A stretch of DNA of 64,000 nucleotides from Polytrichum commune (GCA_950295325.1 OX485807.1:13481001-13545000); one strand, 5' to 3'. Counted from the first letter of the stretch, positions 23,919 to 36,553 are shown. A program made the numbers and translations. The notes: generated by a model not told the origin, from the letters alone.

Positions 23919-24102
23919 AGAACCGACCGCTAGGTACAGATGAGCCAGTCGAAGTTCAAGACCTCGGTAAAATTAGAGGAACTCGAAGAAAATGCCTCAA
24001 AATCAATAAAAGAAAACCTAAACGATGTCAATTTGAAACCAGCTAGACTTGGAAACACATGGACCTCGACCAATTATATCCAAAAATCTCCCCAAACACT
24101 AG
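23919..24102 (-). repeat. Family F repeat, partial, inverse
   Basis: AGAACCGACCGCTAG through CCAAAAATCTCCCCAAAC follows the inverse arm. The open frames here are therefore repeat sequence. Confidence 0.65.
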
Positions 24103-24904
24103 AATCATCCATAAAGTCCCTCAAATACAGATGGAACCATGCATTCGGTCCTTCCTTGAGACAACTTTCCACTAAGAGCTCATTAGCTCGCCGTGTTCCA
24201 AAACCTATTTTCAAAATCGGTTGAAACTTTCAAACTTTGGAATCTAAAACTTGGGATCGAAAGTAGGGTATGCGCGTGAGACCCACTATCCAAAATCTCA
24301 GCTCAACTTACGTAAGGCGAGCTTGGCCCACCTATCCTAGCAGGACACGCTAGAAAACCGTTTTTGGATAGCCGAACACCATGCTTTGTGTGTATGATAA
24401 TTTAAGCATCAAGAAAACTCGGGTAGCTCGCTCGGTGTGTTCATTCTCATGGACCCTACCCGAGGGTTGGGACTAAGTAACTAACTTAAACCCATGGGGT
24501 TTCATCTACCATGGGGTTTCATCTACCAAACAACTCCACACTGTACGTCCCGATGTAAAGCTGTGATTCGGACTCGGCATCATCATCATCAGGTGCCCCT
24601 TGTTAAGTGCTCCAGAATGTTCTGGGCCTGGGGAGATGTGCCGCCTATTTTAACATGGGGCAACCCAACAACTCCTGCTTTTGCTGAATCACGGGGGCCG
24701 GGCCAACTAAATTGAAAAGGCCCTCTTTCACACTACCCACCAAGCTAGCTAGCTAGCTAGGTAGGTTCACACTAGGGTCCAAGACTCCAATAAGACCATA
24801 GAAACTCCAAAGTCGAATGATCCTATATATGAAAGTTACGGAGTATATATGTGTAAAGTCATGGGACCAAAATGAGTGTGTGTGTGAGAGAGAGAGAGGG
24901 GGGG

Positions 24905-25016
24905 GGGGGGGATTGTCGTACACAAGCATACCTCTCATTCCTCCAACATAAAAGCTTTGAAGTAATATGCAGCACGGAGGTTACTTTTTTTTAGTTTAGT
25001 TTCTAAGACCCCAAAC
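24905..25016. repeat. MITE, family G, partial copy next to a family B MITE
   Basis: CTCATTCCTCCAACATAAAAGC and AATATGCAGCACGGAGG match copy 2. It stops at the family B element beginning 25017. Confidence 0.55.
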
Positions 25017-25239
25017 TGCACTAAATGTGATCTTTAATGTCACTTGCTAGTTGGAATTGCGCAATGCTAGGTCTCTTTATTGTATATCGCATGTTTTACT
25101 AGCGAATGTCATGGTTGTTTGGACATTATAGACATCGCCAACTTTACTTGGTGAACAAATTACATCAACAGTAAAAAATGTATAGTGTTGCGTAAGTTCA
25201 AATAGTAAGCGACATTAAATATCATATTTAGTTTAGTGT
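25017..25239. mobile_element. MITE, family B, copy 2
   Basis: Shares GGAATTGCGCAATGCTA near the left and AAATAGTAAGCGACAT near the right with the other copies, and the central GTTTGGACATTATAGA. It may interrupt a family G repeat that begins about 24905. Confidence 0.7.
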
Positions 25240-26467
25240 ATTGGTTTTGGACCCCAAGTTTCCTTGGACATGGACCCTAACGTAAACCCGCCGTAATAGA
25301 GGTTGTGAGCTCAAAAACTGAAAATTTGAAACGAGTGGATCAACTACACTACACTAAACATGCTCATTGGTGTAACTTTGTGAATTAGTTGACTTATTGT
25401 GTGGACTTGTGGTCCCAAGGTACTGCTCAAGAAAGTCAAATTCACTATTTGACACATGAAGACATGAGGAGTTGTGTGAGCATGTTTGTTAGTGTTGCGT
25501 AAGTATGTGCACTTACTTGTTCACTACAACAAAATCGGTCCATTTATAGTGGATATTCGAAACATGTCGGGAAACTATAAATTTTCTTCTTCTCTTCTTA
25601 AGTGTTAGCCTTGTAGTTTTGAACTAATTATTTATTGAGCCAATCATCATCTATCCACTTATTTGGAAGCTACTCATTCTTTGACAACCAATTTGAAACC
25701 CCAATGCTTGAATGGCACATGCCCTGCACAAAGTATTTGAGTTCCCTCACCAAAGAGAAGAAAGAGAGCATTGATAGTCACACTAATGAGCATGTTTAGT
25801 ATAGAGAGGTTGGAAGCTTGAAGAATTGGAGCCTCCATTGTCGACATGGGAATCGAACTAGTGCTCACTTGCTCAAGTCCACTCCACACTTGAGTTTTCA
25901 ACTCAAGAGCTTGACCTTTTCTTAATTGGCCTTACAATGCTTAGATGGCGTCTTGATGGATCCCACGGGAAACGTCTATGACAAGTTTCTCGTCGAAATC
26001 TCAAGCTACCTCGTGGAGGTCTCTTAGGAGGAGCATTGAGAGTTCAAGGTATTGTTTTACGGGTCCCAAGGTGGTAATTAATGGGCTTTCGATTTTTTTT
26101 GGGGGGTTTCGTTATGTTTTTCCTTTGTCGTCCCATTCGGCTCTCAACCTAATCTCTAGTGTAAAGGGAACCCGAGCCACCCGTGACATGAGGCGACATC
26201 ATACATGTGAAAGACGGGGAAAAGGCCCTTCATTCATGCTTGCTCATGTGGAAGTCAACTTTCACGTTTCTTGTAGGTCACTAGGCCTTGTGTGGCCATG
26301 CTTTTGAATTGGACACCCATGTATGAATGGTAAATGGCAAGGCTCGTAGTCGAGAACGGACATCAAAAGAGAAACATGTTACGACAAGATTCGACATGTG
26401 TACATCCGCTATGATATTTAATGTCATTGGCGAAGTGACACTGACCTAATTACGAGGCCTATGCTTA

Positions 26468-27057
26468 GGGCCACTTCACACATGAGCCAAGAGTTGTGAC
26501 CTTGTAATGGTGAAGGCCCTTGACTCTCATCCAAAGGCCGTACCATGGGTGTTGGGAAAGCCATTTTATCTAGTCTCGGGCCCTCAAGCATAGTGTGAAG
26601 TGAGAATGAACCATGTTGCGGGACCATTGCATATTCTGTTGGCGGAAAGAGAGGGGAGGATTTGGTTTAATATAATATGTCTTCAAGTTTATCAATTTAA
26701 GATAATTACTTGGTGGTGTTTGTATGTCCTGGAATATGTCTTGGAATATGCCATGCAATCTGTCCTGAAATTTATCTTGCTGGAAAAAATATTAAAAAAA
26801 TCATGGTCTCCTGGAATTTGCGTCAAGCCCACCTCTTGGAGGTGGGTGTGACGCAAATTCCGATAGACCATGCACCCTTATCCACAACCAGCCATGTAGG
26901 ACTCCATGTAGACGTTTCATCCACGAACTTTTCTTTGGGCCTTTAGGCCTTCACCTCCTAGTGTGAAGTGAACTTGGACGGTGTCCGCCTTTTCGACCAA
27001 TGAGAGCTCTTACATTGCCATGGTCAAGGGCCTTTAGTCTTGTGTGTGAAGTGACCC
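26468..27057. mobile_element. Tourist-like MITE, GGGCC family, copy 3
   Basis: Ends GGGCCACTTCACACATGAG and ...GTGTGTGAAGTGACCC, with an exact TTA duplication at 26465-26467 and 27058-27060. The middle differs from the other copies: it contains an inverted pair of an AATTTGCGTC-type motif near 26815-26860, so it is a subfamily. Confidence 0.87.
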
Positions 27058-27540
27058 TTAGGTGACACACTAATGGCCGTTATTGCAAACACACGACACT
27101 TGACATCAACAACTGGATAACATCTCCTTCTCGCATACAAAAATCACCAAATCGTCAATTCAAGTACTCCAGTGTGCTACGCTAAATGTCATATTCTTCT
27201 GAATAACCATACAAACACTTCAAAGAATTACTTTCATCGACAAATGATGTCCAAAAATATTTATCCAGCTACTACCAACCGTTACATCCTAGTAACATCA
27301 ATGACATTGCTTCACCCAAATTTACCAGGTTGAATCTACCGGTGTTATGCCCTGGTCGGAGAATAAACAAACTATAACTCCGAATAGAATTTGGTTCATT
27401 CCCGCCCCACCAACGCACAAACTCACTTGGATGGATGATGTTGTTGCCCTCCACTTCCCCCACAATCCCCCACATCAATGCCGCTCCCGTCTTGTAGTCT
27501 CTTGTAATTTCAAAGACCGTGAGATAAATCGTTATACTAA

Positions 27541-28018
27541 GGGCCACTTCACACACGAGATTGAGAGCCCATGACCATTACACTTCAAGCACTCTGATCG
27601 GTGGAAAAGGCGGAGCCGGTCCAAGTTCGCTTCACACTACGCTTGAGGGGCCAACAGAGTATGTGAATGCAAGATGGATGTAACGTCTACATGAATCCCT
27701 ACATGGCATCAAATGGATCATGTTTCATGATCACTCGGACTATATTCCAAAACCACCTCTTGGAGGTAGGCCCAACACAAAACCGGGAGACCATGGCACT
27801 CCGAACGCTCACAACCATTGGTTTACTCTATTTTCTCACATGTGAAGACCTGCATGAATAGAAATTCATTGAAATAGCATTTGGTTGAGGGCCCCGTCAC
27901 ACACTTAAGGGTCCGTGACCACACTACATGAGGTGCGTTGGGACGGCCTTTGGACACTTTTCTTTTGGGCTCTCACAATCTCATGGTCACGGCTCTTGGC
28001 TCGTGTGTGAAGTGGCCC
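27541..28018. mobile_element. Tourist-like MITE, GGGCC family, copy 4
   Basis: Ends GGGCCACTTCACACACGAG and ...GTGTGTGAAGTGGCCC, with an exact TAA duplication at 27538-27540 and 28019-28021. TWA duplication and inverted ends define PIF/Harbinger MITEs. It is only about 480 bp from copy 3. Confidence 0.92.
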
Positions 28019-28021
28019 TAA

Positions 28022-29208
28022 AGATATGACTGCGGCCACCCATCCCTCCCAACGTAAGTGAGGCCGGCCATTCAGATCTTTCTCCATGAATTAAGTTACC
28101 AAAGCCTGGTATATCAGATCACATTCGACTTCAATTAATTAATTAATTTACATACACTTTGGCAGGCACCGAAGCCGCCCATGACATGGCCAAATGCTGA
28201 CTCGACGTGTCGTCAGCCACTTGCCGCAAGTCTCCTTGAATCCAACTCCCTGACCCATTCCATTCACATCAACTTACCAGGAAGGGAAGTTAATGCACTG
28301 CAATCAATAATAATTGGGACTAGAGGTAATGAGATTTCTTGTGAAGCCGTATATATATTCAATGAGAATATTCCTTCTCGGGCAGTTTGAAAAAATGAGC
28401 ACAAGAAACGAAAGCAGCCTGATAAAACGGGAAGTCGGTAAGTAAAGTAGCGGCCATATGTAAAGTACCTGCAGTTAATGACAACACGAAGGCGAGTGTG
28501 AATTATTAGAGTAGAGGCCGCTTCTTGACTAGGACCTACCCGGGCCAGAAGCAATAGTGTCATGACACATGTCATGGTTTTGAGTGCGAGAGCGAGGAGG
28601 AATGAGCGGTCATGGCAGACTATACACTACATTGGTAATATGTTTGGGTCAATTTTTGGCTACAAACACATTTGTAGTGATTTGAATTGAAGGAATAAAA
28701 CTACATAAAAATTCAGAGTCATGTTTGTTTCTATCTTTTTACAGGGGAAAAAATTGTATTGTTTTATACTTCTTGGAATTTGGCGCGAAATCTCTTAAGT
28801 GATTGGTTGTGGGCGCCTCTACTCTAGATAGCATATGGTGGTTTCTAATGAGATGATGTATATATAAGGGTACACCGAAGTGTATTGGTTCAAGTTAATG
28901 AGCATACTTAGCACAACACCGAGCTTGAGACTCGAGCGATGCAATGATGGGAAATCACGAGAGTTGGTGTTGGGTGGTTAAGGGGCCATTGGTTTCTCAT
29001 TTATGGCCCTAACAAGAAATGGTTGAAAGGGCACACGACCGGAGTGTGTACAATGTTTGTGAATTAACTTACACTCGGGGTTTATGATCTCATGATGTGT
29101 GGTTGGGTTCGTGTCTCACGCAAGCAACATGAGTCTCTTACTTGTCACACCTGCCACTTTTAATGAAATACAAAGACGGGCTCTGATACTTTCGTAAGGC
29201 CTTTAGTG
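28022..29208. other. Gene-free stretch
   Basis: AATT repeat at about 28134-28148 and a GTCATGACACATGTCATG near-palindrome at about 28559-28576. No recognisable gene. Confidence 0.5.
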
Positions 29209-29568
29209 TTACCCTAAAAATCGCCTTAGATTTGGTAGCAAAATCATGCCCCTAATATATACTAGTGATGGCCCGTGCCGGAAGACCGGCTCGGTGACTA
29301 TATCATTCAAGCAAAATATGTTAAGATTAAAAATATATAATGGATTTTTCATTTTACATTGACGATTGTCAATGATACTCTGGATCTCTTGTTGAGAATA
29401 AAGCTCGCATGAAGACAATTTTAAAAGTACCCCAATCTCGCTATTCTCAATGTTGATTGTGTTAGGTTGATCCACGAATTGCAAGAACCTCACTTGACCC
29501 TTCGAAGTGGCATAGGCCCCCTCGCAATGGACAACGGTGATCATTAACATCTTGTCTTCAATGATCAA
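29209..29568 (-). other. Unidentified open frame, possible exon or gene fragment
   Basis: ATG at 29568 on the minus strand opens a frame of 119 codons. Residues about 1-75 look protein-like: mixed composition, the segment EGAYATSKGQVRFLQFV, and then SEIGVLLKLSSCELYSQQEIQSII, which could form an amphipathic helix. After about residue 75 (KMKNPLYIF) the composition turns AT-driven and the frame may have left coding sequence at a splice site. I do not recognise the family. It could be a transposon-captured exon or chance. No partner exon was found nearby. Confidence 0.25.
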
Positions 29569-29991
29569 CGAGTTGCGCTTGCAGTCCTTAGAATAATATA
29601 TTTAATGTTCTTGTTGAAGAACGTAGTTGCCCACCTTGGGGAAAAGTTGGTGTTGGAATTGGGTGTTTCTACATTATGTGTTGTGAACCCTTGCCCCCAA
29701 AACTTTGTGATGCGGTTGAATAAATATTAGGCTACACCCATTCACGGTCTTTAGTGTCACTTACTTCCCAAGTACGAGGTGACAATAAACACCATAAACA
29801 AGGTAGCATTACGTTTGAGTGTAACTCGACACTAAGTTTCAAAGCACCCCAACTTCCAGTAATAATTACAGTCAAATCTCAATTTATCCAACTAGGTCTT
29901 GGTCTATTCAATTAAGTCAATATAGAAGCTTTCCTTCATTTAAATTATGCACATGTCCCGCATCCAATGTCCACGGATATTTGTGGGCATG

Positions 29992-30195
29992 CATATTTAG
30001 TTGAGATCCTAGTGGTGTTTCCAAGGCCAACTAGTCACTTGTTGTGATCTTCTAGATTTCTTTATTAATTTGAAGTGTGTTCCATAGAGTCCTCCACGAG
30101 GATTGCTAGTTTTCATGAGAGTCTTGAACTTCAAAAGGTTATTTCTCAAACTCAACTAGTTTATTTGTAACTACATGTCGGTTGTTCATGCTCAT
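29992..30195 (+). repeat. Family F repeat, single arm
   Basis: Contains GAGATCCTAGTG, TTCCATAGAGTCCTC, and TTTCTCAAACTCAACTAG in the order of the family F left arm. Confidence 0.7.
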
Positions 30196-31142
30196 TGGAT
30201 GCATGCATGCATGGGAGGGTCGGACTTTTTTCCACGGCCGGAACCGTCTCATGGAGTTTTGAAAAGGGTGTACTGGACCAAATACACGACTCATACCACC
30301 TAGCAATCAACTCAAAAGACTCGAAGACTTAGAAGATTGCAAGAATAAACAAAAAGAACAACGAGAACGCTCAAGAACATCATGGGCGCATGTTGAAGAA
30401 ACAAAAGGAAAAAAAAAAAACCGCAATAACAACGTCAAACTTTCTTTTCCCAATCGACTCATTGTAGGGACCAATGAAGCTTTCATGATTACAAATAGAA
30501 GCTTGTATACATAATTCGAGCCGAGGAAAGAAACTACAATCGCTACAAGCACACGAGTCGTGGACAACTTGCATTACTAAAAAAATGTCCTATGACAAAG
30601 GAAAGTATGCAAATCTACCACAATGATACATTTGCAAATGCCTTTGGAGTGATGAGTGACGATTGCCTAGGACTCATATGTTTGTAAGTAGTGCAAGTTT
30701 GGACATTCAAAAGGGACCGAGTTGGGTCCGGCGAAGGACAAGAAGTGAAAGGAAAAGCGTTCTCCCTTTTAATTTGCTTTGGTTCAAGGGATCTACGGCA
30801 CAACACTCGATGCATCTCTGAAAGGGCAACAACACTCGAGGAAGGGAAGAGAATTTCTTTTTTTTAAAAGGGAGGAAAATAAATGGACTCACTCATCAGT
30901 TAGGTTAGTGGCTGCATGAAGCAACCCGGCCTGTCTGCATGAGTGTGATTGACGAATGTATTGTTCTCTCTCAAGCGAAATTCGAAAAGCCCGGGTTCAT
31001 GGAAAGAGGAGCCTGGGGAAGGATGGCCCATAATAATAATAATATTATTATTAAGAAGAAGAAGAACTCTGATATTCTCTTGTGGAGGTTGGAGTGAATA
31101 AAGTGTATGTTTGTAATATTAAGTGGTGTTCACAAGGTCGTG

Positions 31143-31344
31143 GCCAGGGTTCGGGGAGAACCGGCAGTTAGTTACAGATGAACTGGTTGAGTTTGAAAAA
31201 TAACATGTTGAAGTTCGAGACTTCAAAAGGATTATCGATCACTTTAGAGGATTTTATAGAAGAGTAAACTTCAAATGAATCAAGCAAAACTGGAAGATGT
31301 CAACTTGACCGACTATGCCCAAAAACATCCCGGGCACTGGCCAT
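31143..31344 (-). repeat. Family F repeat, single arm, inverse
   Basis: Inverse of the family F left arm, with GGGGAGAACCGGCAG at one end and CATCCCGGGCACTGG at the other. Confidence 0.72.
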
Positions 31345-31364
31345 GGCAATAGGAGAGAGGGGGG

Positions 31365-31790
31365 GGGGTAATCGTATGTGATCGTAGTTCTTATTCATCC
31401 AACATAAAAGCTTTGAAATATTGTAATATCCTTACCACTTTGGCACTAATTAAACCACTTTAAGGAAAACTGCAACTTTGAAAGTTGTATTTAAAAAAAA
31501 TTAATATGGGAAAATTTTGATTTTCCTTTGAATCCGGGATTGTTGAATCTGAAAAGATAAATTACAATAAATAGTTGATTATAAATAGCCAATGTGGTAA
31601 AGGTACTGCAATAATATGCAGCATGGAGGCGGATGTTTACAATTAATTTGAAACTGAGATTAGCTTTAAAGATCCCAAAATAGTCTACTCAAGATCATTT
31701 GACATGAGCCGACAACAAACCTATAGGGGGTCAAATTTTTATGTTGGATGGATGAGAGGTGCTAAGCTCGTATACAATAATTCCCTCTCT
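31365..31790. mobile_element. MITE, family G, copy 2
   Basis: Left TTCATCCAACATAAAAGC after a G run, right TTATGTTGGATGGATGAG. Longer than copy 1, with extra sequence around 31425-31615. Confidence 0.65.
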
Positions 31791-32221
31791 CCATGGCTAG
31801 ATGTCTTGCTCTTTGACTTGGCCCACACCAAATCTTACCAAGGGTGAAAAGACAATCAACTACACAATAACATGGAAATTATTTGACTTTGGAATTAGCA
31901 TCATGGGGGCAATTTTGTACAAGTATATTTTATAGATCAAAGGGAAGACATTAAGCCAACCCCAGCACATGTGCCCACTTGGGTATGGGTGGCAAGTTGG
32001 TGAACATACATCACATGTCCATGTGCATATACATTGATGTCCTTTTTTCTCTTGTTTGTTTCTTTCAAAGGGCAAGACATTTGGCCATGGCCGTGTTCAC
32101 ACCAACATGTTTTTGTTGTGGCCTTCTAGCGATTCCATGGCTAGCACCATTGCCTTCACACCAAACTAATGTCGTTCAACAAAACACATTGCCATGGGGA
32201 CGTGAGGTCGATATCAAGTGA

Positions 32222-33421
32222 CCCATAGGGTGGGTGGTCAAGCTTATGTACATACCAAGTGGTTATGAGGGTGGGTTGGTTGGTTGAGAGTGGTACCCTA
32301 GATTAGTATGAAGGGCCGCAATTGGGGTAAATCAACCACAAACTTATGGAAGACATGATTTCACCACATATTCTAATCTCAGAAAGAGTATTGAGGTTCC
32401 AACTCAAAGAGCAAAGCATCTAGCCCTAGCTGCATTCTCACAACAAAGTTTTTCCTTCTACCCTTTTGATGATTCCATGGATGACACCAACAACTTCACA
32501 CCATACAAACAATGTCTCACAAACAAGGTGTCCTAATACCTTGGAGCGTCGGGCAAAATTGTCGACTGACATGGTATTTAGCATTGGCAAAGTACATCTG
32601 CTTTAAGTAGGTGGGTCAAACACATGCCGAGTGGTTCGAGCTTCCCGGTGTTTATGTAAAGTTACATGTTGTGGGTGAGGAGGTTCTAGGATGAACAAAC
32701 CCTTTAGAGGATGAGGGCTTATTCATTTGCAATTGGCCCCCACTAGAATCAATGGAGGGTGCAAACCTTATGGGGGTTGGGGGAGGACACATTTTTACTA
32801 GATTGTGTAGCCCTTGCATTCACACAAACATGCTCTACACTAAATAAGGTCATTAGTGTGATCTTCGAAGAGTGTGACCCATGGGGTTGACTTATGATTC
32901 CAAAACATTTGGATAAACTCAATTTCACTTACTGACACGTGGAGACTTGTGAGCATACTGACACATTTGAGTGAGATTTATTTTCCAAAGTAAAATCGGT
33001 TTGAATTACAATTATCATTCAAATAAAATTTAACATTTTGGATATTTACAAAATGCCAAGAATTTAGTATTAGTCACACTACTTACAAGTTGTTTACATT
33101 AGGAATGATCGTGGTTGTGGTTTACCTTTGTTGTTTCTATTTCCATGCAAAGACCCATCCACCTCAATGCATGGTGATTAGCCAAAACCATCTTTATAGG
33201 TCATGGGTTACACCCATGTGTATATTTTCTGAACATCGTGGTTATATTATCTACATTCACATGTGGTTCATCGCTAAGTGACATCAAATTACCATTGCTA
33301 GGTTAAGTTACCACATAATTATAATCTACCAACATCGTTAGTGCCTAATTGCGTACTAGAATGGCTAGCTAAATCTAAAGATCATACTAGTGACTAGCGG
33401 CTTATTGCACTGAATATTTTG
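32222..33421. other. Gene-free stretch with diverged dispersed repeats
   Basis: A CAACTCAAAGAGCAAAGCAT-type segment near 32400 resembles segments near 2885 and 19815 (TTTGAGTTGG...), so it is an old dispersed repeat. No gene recognised. Confidence 0.45.
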
Positions 33422-33720
33422 ATTCAGTGCCATCGACACTAAATGTAAACCTAGCATCATTTGTCATGAATTTGGGCATCAAATAGATTTACAATGTTAC
33501 AATTATTGTCACTTCCTACGTGACTTTTCCATCCAAAATTTTGTCATCCATGACAATATTTCGTTACAAATTTGTTTGGATGCAAATGACACCAAAAGTG
33601 GATGAACTGGAAGTAAGTTGGGACGACAATACTTGTGAACTTATTCATAAGTGGTCTCAATTAGAAACTTACCATAGTGACATGAAATATCATGTGACAC
33701 TAGATACAATATTTAGTGTG
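33422..33720 (+). mobile_element. MITE, family C, copy 3
   Basis: Contains CAATGTTACAATTATTGTC, the CATCCATGACAATATTTC block and ends ACAATATTTAGTGTG. Short frames here cross the family consensus and are not genes. Confidence 0.68.
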
Positions 33721-33804
33721 GTGATTGAATGGCATGTTGATGTTGTGACACGTGGCAAGCAAAGTAAGTTTGATGATGGTCATGTGTGAATAGAAGTACA
33801 CCGA

Positions 33805-34015
33805 TTATGATAATTAGTGGCACTTACTATTTGAAGTTACGCAAAGCTATAACTATTTCCATAGATCTCGTCTTTTACTAACCAAGATCAAATTGGTTGT
33901 TTGAACATTATAGACAATAAACATTTGTACTTTGTCAAAACTTAAACGAGCAATAAAAAGTCATAACTTAGCACTGGGTGACTCCAAACAACAAGTGAGT
34001 CTAAATACGGTGCAG
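33805..34015. mobile_element. MITE, family B-like, decayed copy
   Basis: Contains TTACTATTTGAAGTTACGCA and TTGGTTGTTTGAACATTATAG as in family B. The right half is diverged (GTGACTCCAAACAACAAG). Boundaries approximate. Confidence 0.5.
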
Positions 34016-34071
34016 TACATAACCCACTTTAGATAGGTGATGTGTTTGGTAGAGTGACCTAACTTATAGGC

Positions 34072-34292
34072 AGTGTCCCGGGAGATTTTTGGGGCATAAT
34101 TTGTCGAGATCCTAGAGCTTCCAAGTCCAACCAGGTTTCATGTTGACATCTTTTGGATGTTCTCTACTAAGTCGAGGCATATCCTATAGATTCCTCTAAA
34201 ATGATCGATACTTTTCCTGGAGTCTTGAACTTCAACCGGCCATTTCTCAAACTCAACTAGTTCATTTATAACTAGCGGCCAGTTCTCACCGT
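34072..34292 (+). repeat. Family F repeat, single arm
   Basis: Contains GTCGAGATCCTAGAG, CCTATAGATTCCTC and CAACCGGCCATTTCTCAAAC, as in the family F left arm. Confidence 0.72.
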
Positions 34293-34835
34293 TTGTTGCT
34301 TACAATGTCGTGAATGGAATGACATCTAGGTTAATTTAAAGTTAGCTTATTACACAAGATGGTGATTTATTTGTGGCCTTGTGCGCCGGTTCCACATATA
34401 TATGATGTCATGGGCCTCACACCATACAAATCACATATGACATGTCATGCTCGTTCTCATCATTCATCACTACCTTACATACCACATGTGCCCATATCCT
34501 CGTGGGCGATGAGGTGGATGGTGATCACCACCAATGACTCCGAATTTGACCCAATTTGCTCGTTCCCTCCTTACCAATTCGCATGATCGCCTCCACTCGG
34601 TGAAGCATGCATGCTACACAACCACTCAGTTGCTTGTGTGAGTTGAGTGGTAAGTAAAACCATGCGGCATCGCTAGGTGAGTTGGTTTAAGAAGGACCTC
34701 CTCCTCCTCCTATCGGTGTTTGCATGCAATGACGGTCATGGATGATGGGTACACAGTCGTAAGGTCACGGGTGTAGACTAATACTAAACTTATTAGTGTT
34801 GGAGATGGTGGTGGAGGCGGAAGAGTACTTACTTA

Positions 34836-35350
34836 GGGCCACTTCACACACAAGTCGAGAGCTGCGACCATGAAATTGTGAGAGCCCGAAAGAAAGTGTC
34901 CAAAGGCCGTCCCAACACACCTCCAAAATCATGTAGTGTGGTCACGGATCCTCAAGTGTAGTGTGAAGTCACATGTGACCGGGCCCTCAACCAAACGCTA
35001 TTTCAATGAATCTTTATTCACACGGACACGATAAAATAGAATAAACCAACGGTTGTGAGCGGGCGGAGTGCCATGGTCCCCCAACGGTTTTGTGTTAGGC
35101 CTACCTCCAAGAGGTGGTTTTTGAAAACGAGCCAAGTGACCATGAAACATGATCCAACACATGCCATGTAGGAATCCATCCATGTAAACTTTTACATCCA
35201 TCTTGCATCCACATACTCACTCCGTTGGTCCCTCAAGCGTAGTGTGAAGTGCACTTGGAGCGGCTCCGCCTTCTTTTCCACCAACGGGAGTGCTTGAAGT
35301 ACAATGGTCACGCATGGGCTCTCAGTCTCTCTCATACGTGAAGTTGCAGT
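34836..35350. mobile_element. Tourist-like MITE, GGGCC family, copy 5
   Basis: Left end GGGCCACTTCACACACAAG after TTA at 34833-34835. The right end is decayed (GTGAAGTTGCAGTA where GTGAAGTGGCCCTTA is expected), so the boundary is approximate. Closest to copy 1. Lies about 1.3 kb upstream of the RING E3 coding start. Confidence 0.8.
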
Positions 35351-35379
35351 AGGGCCTCCTGGAGTGGAGTGGCAAGAGG

Positions 35380-35938
35380 GAGATGAGAAATTTGAGGGAG
35401 GGAAGGAGGGAGGTCCTCCTCCTCCTCCACCTCAATCAGACTTATTACCGAGCACCCTAGTGAAGTAAAGTAAAGTAAAGGAAAGGAAAGTAAGGCAAGG
35501 CATGTGGCGTAGTGTTGTTGTCATGACTCCCACACTTGGCTGCCAGTCCAGTCCAGTCCAGACCCCTCCAGTCCCTTCCCTGGACTCGTGGTGGCTGGAA
35601 GGCAAGGGAGGGAGTGGGGTTAGCAGGCGCCTGGGCGGAGGGGAGGGGGGACTCCTCCTCCTCCTCCTCAGTTGTCAGACAGAGTTTACCCTGAATACTG
35701 CCTGCCTGCCTGCAATGTGGAGTAATGTGGGGCTCACTCCGGGGCAGTAGTTAAGTTAGCAGCCCCCCTGCGTTGGCTTGGCTTGGCTTGGCTTGGCTGG
35801 GCGTGGGCTTAAGTTAGATGATAACATGGGCTTAGCGAGGCTGCCCATCCTCCCGCAGGGCAGGGCTGGGCTCCTTCCCACTTTCTGTCGTTTCCCCCCT
35901 GCCCCCGCTCTCTCCACTTAACCCCCCCCCCACCCCAC

Positions 35939-35971
<33 letters not shown>

Positions 35972-36480
35972 GCCAAGTGAGGTGGACGAGGACTACACTT
36001 ACCCCCAGGCTTTATTGAGAGCGCATGAAAGAAAGGACGCACGAACGAACGAACGACCGAAAGGAAGGAAGGAAGGAAGGAAGGAAAGCAAGAAAGAAAG
36101 AAAGAAAGAAAGAAAGCGTCAAGGTCGTCATCAAGCACCCCCCCTGAGAGATCTGGTGGCATCATAGTCGCAGATTTGCATCTCATTCAATCGTCACGGG
36201 AAGGGAGCTGGGAGTAAGTTAGGCAAGTTGCCAGCAGACTCACCGGGACTCCACAAGTGACGTCAATCCTCTTACGGACGACGGACGACGGACGACAAGG
36301 GGCTTGGAAGACAGGAAGCGAAGGCACACTGGCGGGATTGGTTGTTGGTGTCAAGTCTGCCAGGATCGCGAGAGTTTGATTAGGAGAAGAAGAAGAGGAG
36401 GAGGAGTAGGAGTCTACTTGGAAGAATAGGAGGAGAGGGAAGGACTTAGTTATACTGGCAGGATTGATTGGTTGGTTGGT
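35380..36480. repeat. Microsatellite island upstream of the RING E3 gene
   Basis: A dense series of short tandem repeats: AGTAA/AAAGT-type units near 35465-35495, CCAGT units near 35548-35562, CTC repeats near 35651-35668, TTGGC units at about 35774-35798, poly-C near 35924-35936, CAGC units at about 35945-35971, GAAC and GGAA units near 36040-36085, GAAA units at about 36088-36115, and three ACGACGG units near 36276-36295. It is more GC-rich than the rest of the window and strongly purine/pyrimidine asymmetric. Its position suggests promoter or 5' UTR sequence, but no TATA box or transcription start could be assigned. Confidence 0.7.
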
Positions 36481-36529
36481 CGTTTGTGGGAATCTGCAAC
36501 GAGAGTTTTGAGAGGTTGGGTATTGGAGC

Positions 36530-36553
36530 ATGAGACGATCAATGTTGCGGTGA
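36530..36553 (+). promoter_or_regulatory. Candidate upstream ORF (7 codons) before the RING E3 start
   Basis: ATG at 36530 followed by six codons and TGA, about 117 bp before the main start. It would act as a uORF only if the transcript starts upstream of it, which the sequence alone does not show. The main ATG has G at +4 but T at -3, a weak context. Confidence 0.3.

Noticed and set aside
23940-24224. 94-codon charged frame
   Set aside because: Covers a family F repeat that also occurs at seven or more other places without an open frame.
35809-36186. 125-codon minus-strand frame with Pro/Ser/Phe runs
   Set aside because: Direct product of the microsatellites in the upstream island.
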